Shown here one piece after another: positions 56,796-64,000 of a DNA stretch of 64,000 bases. The DNA comes from Pleurodeles waltl (Eukaryota; Chordata; Amphibia; Caudata; Salamandridae), in contig NC_090441.1 in assembly GCF_031143425.1 (NCBI RefSeq), positions 223,568,928 through 223,632,927 of the forward strand. The letters run 5' to 3'. The translations under genes were made by a program, and so were the position numbers. A model generated the notes under the pieces. That model was not told the origin of the DNA. It worked only from the letters and a program-made list of their open reading frames with translations, and searched no databases. Numbering within the stretch: the first letter of the stretch is position 1; every line of letters begins with the position of its first letter.

Positions 56796-58332
56796 ATGGC
56801 ACCGCAAAGACACCCCAGGTTCTCTGAGGAGGAGCTCAGGTTCATGGTGGAGGAAATCGTATGGGCAGAGCCACAGCTATTAGGATCACAGGTGCAGCAC
56901 ACCTCCATAGCTAGGAAGATGGAGCTATGGTGCAGAATCGTAGACAGGGTCAACGAAGTGGGACAGCATTCAAGAACTAGGGATGACATCAGGAAGAGGT
57001 GAAACGACCTACGGGGTAAGGTGCATTCCATGGTCTCAAGACACCAGATTGCAGTTCAGAGGACTGGCGGCGGACCCCCACCTCCTCCCCCACAACTAAC
57101 AACATGGGAGGAGCAGGTCTTGGCGATACTGTATCCTGAGGGCCTCGCAAGAGTAGCAGGAGGAATGGACTCTGGTAAGTCAAGTCTTAACTATTACATC
57201 CCCCAACCTACCTGCATGCTATCACATACCCCACCCTCACTCTCAACCTCATCACTCCAACGCCTCACATATGTCCCGCTATCACAACACACACATCCCA
57301 ATACCAAGCCCTGCATGCAATACCAAAGCATGGACACCCATCACCAAAGCATGCCCACTACAGATACCCACACAGATCCCCAAATCAAATATCACACAAG
57401 GTCCTAGACAAGAATGTAAGCACTGGGGTACAGGGTCACCCACCCATTGCACACAATGGCACACACAGATGCAATAATCATGCCTTTACACCCCTGCAGG
57501 ACCCTTACCCAACGTCACCAGACAGGAGGTTCCAGACATGTCCACACCCCCCACAGAAGAGTCCCACAGTGATGACAGCAGCTCTGTCCATCTGGATCTA
57601 GATGACCAGCCCGGCCCATCTGGGACCTCGGGACAGTCGGTTCCCCACTCACTGGCACATGCCACCACAGAGCCTCCCCCCTCAGGAAACACCAGCACAG
57701 CACCCACCCAGCGGGCCAATACCTCCGTCCCCAGGACACGTCAAGCAGCATTGTGTCCACCACTACAGGGAACCCAGGCAAACCCACCAACCCAAGAACA
57801 TCAGGGACCTGGGGGCAGTGGCAGTGGGCACACGTTTCAGGGGACAGAGGAACAGGAAAACCGGGGAACTGGGAGGACTGCTGTGCGACAGGGGGAAGAC
57901 AGGCCCAGGGAACCTACTCTCCACGAGGCCCTCTCCAACATCATGGGAGCGTACCATCATTCCCAGGAGACGATGGCAACGGTACTGGCCAAGTTTCAGG
58001 AGACCCAGCGGCTGCAGGAGGAACAGTATTTGGGGATCAGGGAGGAACTCAAGTCCATCAACACCACACTGGTCACCATTATAGGGGTGCTGAAGGACCT
58101 TGTGAACACCAGGAGGGACAATGTGGCACAACAAGGGGCCCCTGACATTAGCCTCGATGATGAACAGCCCTCCACCTCTGCGGTGCTGGTGGACAGGAGG
58201 CACCGCCACAGGACCACGACCCCAGCACCCCACCCCTGCAGATGGAGAACCACCCCACAAACAGTCCCTGAGATCCAGGACAAAGACAGAGAACAATGCC
58301 AAGACCCCCGCCAAGAAATGAGACCACCCTGA
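56796..58332 (+). pseudogene. Harbinger Myb-like protein 1 (two exons, one stop)
   Basis: Exon 1 56796-57174 starts with MAPQRHPRFSEEELRFMVEE, a Myb/SANT-like (NAIF1-type) DNA-binding domain, then VNEVGQHSRTRDDIRKR, a TGA at 57000-57002 where the family has Trp (KRWNDLR), and the typical tail GGGPPPPPPQLTTWEEQVLAIL. The intron is 57175-57499 (GTAAGT...CCCCTGCAG) and keeps frame. Exon 2 runs 57500-58332 with an acidic/Ser-rich part, a helical segment (FQETQRLQEEQYLGIREEL) and a basic end. In Harbinger elements this protein binds the transposon ends and brings the nuclease to DNA and into the nucleus. An AATAAA at 58507-58512 follows. Confidence 0.85.
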
Positions 58333-58506
58333 ATGTCATCCTTCTGTCCCACCTTGTCACCCTGTCCATCCTTAAACTGCCCTAGCGCCACTTCCTATGC
58401 CCCTTTGGACAATGCACCTGTGAGACAAATATCTGGACTCTGCCATGGACATTCCTCCACCATCACCCCTGACCATTTTACAACCCCTTCCACTATTTTG
58501 CACTTA

Positions 58507-58512
58507 AATAAA
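58507..58512 (+). terminator. Poly(A) signal of Myb-like gene 1
   Basis: AATAAA 175 bp after the stop codon, in the gap between the convergent Myb-like and transposase genes. Confidence 0.6.
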
Positions 58513-58799
58513 CACCCTTGAATCAAAAAACAATCTGGAGTCAGTCTGTGCTTTCACAAATGTGTATTTGCTATAACTAAGGAAAATAGCAATGTCCATT
58601 GAAGTGTCAACATATCTATGTCACTCAGCTCTAGTCCATGAGGTAACATAGCAGAGGTCACACAGTGGGACCCACATCTGTGAAATGGAAATGCAAAGTG
58701 ACAAGTCAGGGTCCATACACTGGGTGAAAGTGACAGACATATGATAGGTCTAACAACTGTATGAGATGTAGGAGGCAGTGATGTCTTCTTACCTGTTTC

Positions 58800-60012
58800 T
58801 CACTGGAAGTATTGCTGGATAACGTTGTTTCTCTTGTCGATATCGTCTTCTTTTGCCTCCTCTTCTTCACTGTCCAGAGGCTCCACAGCTGCTACAAGAC
58901 CTCCTTCTGGACCATCCTCCGGCAGAAAAGGCACCTGTCGTCGCAAAGCCAGGTTGTGCAGCATACAGCAGGCCACGATGATCTGGCACACCTTCTTTGG
59001 TGAGTAGTAGAGAGAACCACCTGTCATATGGAGGCACCGGAATCTGGCCTTCAGGAGGCCGAAGGTCCTTTCGGTCACTCTCCTAGTTCACCCATGTGCC
59101 TCATTGTAGCATTCCTCTGCCCTTGTCCTGGGATTTCTCACTGGGGTCAGTAGCCATGACAGGTTGGGGTAACCAGAGTCACCTGCAAATGTCGAGGGAC
59201 AACTGTCAGACACACACTAACCCTTAGAGACAACCCCAGACCTAGACAATCATTCACACGTTATAGGGTCCTTGTCCTCACCTACTAGCCACACACGGTG
59301 CCTCTGGAGTTGCCCCATCACATAAGAGATGCTGCTATTCCTCAAAATATAATCGTCATGCACTGAGCCTGGAAACTTGGCGTTCACATGGGAGATGTAC
59401 TGGTTGGCCAAACACACCATCTGCACATTCATTGAATGGTAGCTCTTCCTGTTTCTGTATACCTGTTCACTCCTTCGGGGGGTGTACCAAGGCCACATGT
59501 GTCCCATCAATGGCACCTATGATGTTGGGGATATGTCCCAGGGCATAGAAGTCACCTTTCACTGATAGCAAATCCTCCACCTGAGGGAAAATGATGTAGC
59601 TGCGCATGTGTTTCAGCAGGGCAGACAGCACTCTGGACAACACGTATGAGAACATAGGCTGGGACATCCCTGATGCAATGGCCACTGTTGTTTGAAAAGA
59701 CCCACTTGCCAGGAAATGGAGTACTGACAGGACCTGCACTAGAGGGAGGATTCCTGTGGGATGGCGGATAGCTGACATCAGGTCTGGCTCCAACTGGGCA
59801 CACAGTTCCTGGATTGTGGCACGATCAAGTCTGTAAGTGATAATGATGTGTCTGTCTGTCATTGACGACAGGTCCACCAGCGGTCTGTACACCGGAGGAT
59901 GCCGCCATATCCTCACCTGGACCAGCGGACGTGCCCTATGGACGAGAACAGCGAGCACAGAGTCAGCCAACACTGAGGTATTAAAAAATAATTCATTGCA
60001 CACATTTGTCAA
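58800..60012 (-). pseudogene. Harbinger (HARBI1-type) DDE nuclease, damaged
   Basis: Sense order: N-terminal helical part (DRATIQELCAQLEPDL, then VLHFLASGSFQ), first catalytic Asp in IIGAIDGTHVAL (about 59500), a one-base frame change in a run of C near 59477-59482, then RNRKSYHSMNVQMVCLAN, an intron of 99 bp (59183-59281, GTGAGG...TTTGCAG), second Asp in GDSGYPNL directly after it, a TGA at about 59084-59086 in place of an Arg codon, and the catalytic Glu in VTERTFGLLKARF. The C-terminus is acidic. HARBI1-type nucleases cut and join the element in the nucleus with their Myb-like partner. The start at 60012 is uncertain. Both the frameshift and the stop disable it. Confidence 0.88.
59183..59281 (-). 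other. Intron in Harbinger nuclease gene
   Basis: Donor GTGAGGAC at 59281 and acceptor TTTGCAG ending at 59183 on the minus strand. Removing it joins VWLV to GDSGYPNL in frame, giving the family's expected sequence around the second catalytic Asp. Confidence 0.8.
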
Positions 60013-60376
60013 TCCGCAATGTGCCTGTCACTGTGTGTATGCAAGGCCTAGATAGGTGTGACGCATTTAAAATTAATGCCATGTGGCCCCCTGAAATGGC
60101 GGCTGCCTGAATTGTAATGTGGGACAAGGGGATATGAGGTAACTGCGCTGGCGTTGTACACCATCGCGGTAGGCGGTCGAAGACTGCGGCGCAATCCTGA
60201 ATTGGTTAACACCCTATGGGTCCCAGGAGCCAATGATGATGTACGCCGGCGGTGACGGTACGCACCACCGCGGACGTGACCGCCATTTTCTCTCTGTTCA
60301 CTCACTTGAAACCTGACCTTCGACAGGAGAGGACCTACACTGCAAGTGCTGCTGTGACCTCAGTCTGGAAGTGACA
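60013..60376. promoter_or_regulatory. GC-rich divergent intergenic region (putative shared promoter)
   Basis: 364 bp between the transposase start (minus) and the second Myb-like gene (plus). It is rich in CGCCGG, CCGCGG and GCGGTAGGCGGTC words, with an inverted CCAATGATG / CAATCCTGAATTGG type context near 60190-60240 (CCAAT boxes in both directions). No TATA box. A bidirectional CpG-type promoter is inferred. Confidence 0.45.
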
Positions 60377-62528
60377 ATGGCTCAAGTGTCTGGGGAAAGG
60401 GCCCCTGCCTTCACTTCGGAGGAGTTGGAGAAGTTAGTGGATGGGGTCCTCCCCCAGTACACGCTACTCTATGGTCCTCCAGACAAACAGGTGAGTACAC
60501 TGTGAGCATGCTGTATGGGCAATGCCTGTTTGGAGTGGTGTGGATGGAAGATACAGGGAGGGGGACAAAGGCCTGCATGAGCAGACAGTGAGTGTATGTG
60601 CATTAGGGCAAGGGTGGGAAGGTGGGTCAATGACTGAAATGGTCCGGACGGTTAAAAATTATCCTTTTCCCCTGTACTATTCCTCTAGGTCAGCGCCCAC
60701 CAGAAGAAGGATTTTTGGCGTGCCATCGCCAAGGACATCCGGACCCTTTGGGTCAACCACAGACAGAGCACCCACTGCTGTAAAAGATGGGAGGACATTC
60801 GCCTCTGGAGCAAGAAGACGGTGGAGGCCCAGCTGGGGATGGCATCCGCACCATGACCCCCCTGATGTTCCGGATCCTGTCTGTGGCGTATCCGGAGTTG
60901 GATGGGCGCTTGAGGGCATCACAGCAGCCCCCAGGGGGTGAGTACATTCACATCCATCTGACTCTGCGCGCATTACAAGGTGTCTGGATGGGGGAGGTGG
61001 GCTGTGAGTTCCCCTAGGCCAGGGCGAGTTTTGTAGGCAAGGTCCCTTCGTGAGGCAGGCTATATGGCTCCCCAACCCCACCAGTGGTAAAAGCCATCTA
61101 CACCTAGTCAGGCTCCTGTGACTTCCATGTGTGCAGCAATCGGGCATAGGCCTTGTACACCATGTCCCTGTGATTAATTAGGGAACTCTAAGTGCATGGC
61201 GTAGTGCAGAGGGCTGCTGTGTCTGTAGTGTCCGCCAACGGTAGCGATATTGCATGCACTGAACATGTCTTTTTTCTGTCACCCCCCCCCCCTTTTTGTG
61301 GTCTCCCTGTTCTTGTGTGCATTAGCATCATCAGGCAGAGGAGCATCACAAATGGCCCTGGAGGGTGAGACAATGGAGTCTGAAGCCACCAGTGGGATGG
61401 AGGGCGAGGGGAGGTCCACGGCGGGGATGGGAGGTGACATCAGTGACAGCGACTCCTCCTCTGATGGGAGCTCCCTTGCGGTGGCGGGCCTCTCTGTGCC
61501 TCCCACATCAACAGGTATAGCCACCACCCCCCTACCAGCACCGCCCTCCCAGCAGCCCCTCAGCCTGTGTCCCATGGCCGCTCACCGAGGAGGGTGGGCA
61601 TCTCCTTCAGCCCGGGCACCTCAGACCCTGCCCCAGTCAGCCCTGCTGCCCTCAGTGAGGGGCTATTGACCTCCTGAGATCCCTCACTGTTGGGCAGTCT
61701 AGCATTCTGAATGCCATCCAGGGTGTAGGGAGGCAGTTGCAACAAACAAATGCATACCTGGAGGGCATTCATTCTGGCCAGGCAGCCCAACAGCGAGCAT
61801 TTCAGGCACTGGCCTCTGCACTGATGGCAGCCATTGACCCTGTGTCCAGCCTCCCTCATCCAACTTCCTCCACCCAGACCCAATCCCCTGTACCTCAGCC
61901 TATCCCAAGCACACCATCAGACCAGCATGCACACATATCAACACATAGGGGTGGCTCAGGCACACATAAGCACCACACATCCCATAGGCACTCACACAAG
62001 TATCATGCCCATGCACACATACCAACATCCACTGCCTCCACTGTGTCCCCCTCCTCCACATCTCCCTCCTCCCTCCCTAACTCATCTCCACTCACACCTG
62101 CATGCACTACATCTTCAGCTACTACCTCCATCACCAGCACGCCCATCACCACACACCGCTCACGTGCACTCACCCCCCACCACCATTCACACATCCCCAG
62201 TGTCCTCTACCAGTGTGTCTGCCCTCCTCCCAAAGTACACAAACGCAGCCACACACCCACCCAACAGCCATCCACCTCACAACAGCCTCCAGCCCATAAA
62301 CCTTCACCCAAAGTCAGAAAACATGCACCTCCTACATCCACTACCTCTTCCTTCACTCCTAAACTCCCCCCATCTACCCATCCCAGTGTGTCTAAAAAGC
62401 TTTTCCTATCAAATGTTGACCTCTTCCCTACACCTCCCCTGTCTGTCCGTCCCCTAGGACCTGCCTTTCCAGGTCCAAACCCAGCACCCCAGCCACCACA
62501 TCACCAGGCACAGTGGTGCCAGAAATAG
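60377..62528 (+). pseudogene. Harbinger Myb-like protein 2 (multi-exon, frameshifted)
   Basis: Exon 1 60377-60490 (MAQVSGERAPAFTSEEL, then a GTGAGT donor), exon 2 60689-60937 (KKDFWRAIAKDIRTL, STHCCKRWEDIRLWSKKT, completing a Myb/SANT-like fold; then a frameshift before MTPLMFRILSVAYPELDGR), donor GTGAGT at 60938, exon 3 from about 61326 (Ser/Asp-rich SDSDSSSDGSS; another frame change near 61669; then SSILNAIQGVGRQLQQTN, AYLEGIHSGQAAQQRAFQAL, and a long Pro/Ser/Thr/His-rich tail to 62528). The Myb-like part differs from protein 1, so these are two families, not a duplicated gene. Role presumed DNA binding for the transposon; not known which end each binds. Confidence 0.75.
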
Positions 62529-62529
62529 T

Positions 62530-63090
62530 GTGATTTTTGGAGTGCGCCAAGCAACAGGGCTGCCAGTGTCCCACCGAGCGAGGGCAAGGACATTCTGCCA
62601 CCTCCAAAAGTCAAAAAGTTGCCCACATCCCAGAGGGAGAAGGCGAAAACACCTGCCACTAAGGGCTCAGGCAAAAAAAAAGTGGAAAGTGGCAAGACAG
62701 CTGCGCCACCAATCCAAGGTGGGGAAGGGCCAGAAAATCAAGGGCAGGTCCACGTTGACGCCAACCTGCATGGCGGACAAGACCACCACCAGCACCGCCA
62801 CCTGCATCGCCGCCACAGAGACCGCCGCCCGCACCGCAGACACTGAGCCTGCCACCAGCACCACAGTCACTGAGCCCGCCACCAGCACCACAGTCACTGA
62901 GTCCGCCGCCACAAAGACCGCCACCAGCACCACCGCCACAAAGACTGCCGCCTGCACCGATTCCACAGAGGCCGCCGCCAGCACCGATGCCACAGAGCCC
63001 GCTGCCAGCACCAATGCAACAGAGTCCGCCGCAAGCACCGCCGCTACTGACACCGCCGTCAGCACCGCCATTGGCCCCGCGACATCCTGA
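62530..63090 (+). other. Lys-rich then Ala/Thr-repeat coding-like region
   Basis: Open for 186 codons: a basic segment, then near-repeats on the themes TATSTTVTEP and AAASTDATEP encoded by GCCACCAGCACC-like units (62800-63090). Could be the C-terminal continuation of Myb-like protein 2 after a frameshift or read-through of the stop at 62526-62528, or a non-coding minisatellite. Composition gives no family. Confidence 0.35.
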
Positions 63091-63198
63091 ACCAGTGGCA
63101 CCACCACAGACATGGCTGCCATCCCCATTGGTCAGTCGTCCGAGGCTGGTGGTCAGTTCCAGGAGCCTGGGCAGCTTGCTTGTTGCACCACCGTCAGT

Positions 63199-63792
63199 GG
63201 AGTGTCACATCCACTACCTCAGTCCTTGGTAGAATGAAGTTCTCTGGGCACCAAGCCCTCTCCAGAACCAGTGGAGTATCACATCCACTACCTCAGTCCT
63301 TGGCAGGATGAAGCACTCTGGGCACAAAGCCCCTTCCAGAACCAGTGGAGTATCACATTTGTTACCTCAGTCCTTGGCAGGATGAAGCGCTCTGGGCACA
63401 AAGCCCCTTCCAGAACCAGTGGAGTATCACATTTGTTACCTCAGTCCTTGGCAGGATGAAGCACTCTGGGCACCAAGCCCCCTCCGGGAACCAGTGGAGT
63501 ATCACATCCACTACCTCAGTCCTTGGCAGGATGAAGCACTTTGTGCACCAAGCCCCCTCCAGAACCAGAGGAGTATCACATCCACTACCTCAGTCCTTGG
63601 CAGGATGAAGCACTCTGGGCACCAAGCCCCCTCCAGAACCAGTGGAGTATTACATCCACTACCTCAGTCCTTGGCAGGATGAAGCACTTTGGGCACAAAG
63701 CCCCCTCCAGAACCAGTGGAGAAAGGCATCCACTACCTCAGTCCTTGGCAGGATGAAGCACTCTGAGCACAAAGCCCCCTCCAGAACCAGTG
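63199..63792. repeat. 74-bp tandem array, eight units
   Basis: GGAGTATCAC (or close) occurs at 63199, 63273, 63347, 63421, 63496, 63570, 63644 and 63718: spacing 74 bp with one 75. Each unit contains CACTACCTCAGTCCTTGGCA and AAGCACTCTGGGCAC. The period is not a multiple of three, so the overlapping 60-87-codon frames are not genes. Confidence 0.95.
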
Positions 63793-63806
63793 TAGACTGT
63801 TATCCA

Positions 63807-64000
63807 CTTGAGAGACTGTGGCTTTGCACTCCCCAGGATAAAGCAGTTGTCAAACAACCCACTGGAGAGACTTGAGAGACTATGGCTTTGCACTTCCCAG
63901 GGTAAAGCAGTGGGCAAACCACCCACTGGAGAGACTTGAGAGACTGTGGCTTTGCACTCCCCAGGATAAAGCATTGGGCAACCCACCCACTGGAGAGACT
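63807..64000. repeat. 64-bp tandem array, continuing past window end
   Basis: CTTGAGAGACTGTGGCTTTG recurs at 63807, 63871 and 63935, exactly 64 bp apart, and the next unit starts at 63999. Sequence unrelated to the 74-bp array apart from the shared AGAC/TGG context at the junction. Confidence 0.93.

Larger units (their letters stand above)
56336..63792. mobile_element. Harbinger (PIF) transposon region, right end outside window
   Basis: Holds a Harbinger-type nuclease gene (minus) and two different Myb-like genes (plus) with GC-rich CCGCGG/CGCCGGCGG stretches between. Left end is next to LTR K at 56335 and I did not find a terminal inverted repeat; the right end is beyond the array at 63199-63792 or outside the window. 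It may be one three-gene element or two neighbouring elements. Confidence 0.7.

Noticed and set aside
63199..63792. Regular repeats that could suggest a CRISPR array
   Set aside because: The whole 74-bp unit is repeated without unique spacers, and the context is a eukaryotic transposon. It is a satellite-type array.

Overview
This window is a stretch of a very large, transposon-saturated vertebrate genome, most likely a salamander (a salamandrid newt such as Pleurodeles is the best guess). It holds no recognisable host gene, rRNA, tRNA or CRISPR. The organism call rests on the mix of elements: Gmr1-like Ty3/gypsy elements with ~3 kb LTRs, a Sushi-type chromovirus, CR1/L2-like LINEs, a DIRS fragment, a retrovirus-like mini-provirus, and a Harbinger element with Myb-like genes. 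Harbinger elements carrying Myb-like genes are, as I recall, reported as greatly expanded in the newt Pleurodeles waltl.

Layout. 1-2159: internally deleted endogenous retrovirus (minus strand) inserted in an old LTR. 2160-5015: mosaic of Gmr1-type LTR pieces in both orientations. 5016-6190: no gene. 6191-9965: decayed CR1/L2-like LINE (minus) with an 86-bp tandem array at its 5' side. 10139-10510 and 19097-22340: a second decayed LINE (plus), split by an 8.6-kb Sushi-type chromovirus (10511-19091, minus, target duplication GCAGG), which itself carries two GC-rich inverted-repeat elements. 22790-24071: DIRS tyrosine-recombinase fragment. 24072-24554: another GC-rich element. 24558-27204: degenerate tandem repeats, a (TA)n tract and anonymous sequence.

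27205-52265 is one nested structure five layers deep: a GC-rich multi-hairpin element (D) holds a solo Gmr1-type LTR (C), which holds a nearly intact Gmr1-like element (A, minus, 29658-51203, duplication GGTAT), whose integrase gene holds a non-autonomous relative (B, plus, 34828-44727, duplication CACAC), whose 5' LTR holds another multi-hairpin element (E, 34970-35597). 52266-53821: anonymous. 53822-56335: truncated Gmr1 LTR. 56336-64000: Harbinger territory with a Myb-like gene (plus), a transposase (minus), a GC-rich divergent promoter region, a second and different Myb-like gene (plus), then 74-bp and 64-bp tandem arrays running off the window.

How the parts work together. Element A encodes gag-protease-integrase-RT-RNase H in one frame, broken only by one stop codon and by B; B keeps the same LTR type, primer site and Gag but no integrase or RT, so it probably moved using proteins from A-like copies. 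The multi-hairpin elements are the most unusual signal: four copies have serial back-to-back hairpins whose arms differ between copies by paired, compensatory changes. The Gmr1 LTRs also carry a putative intron of exactly 601 bp in five copies.
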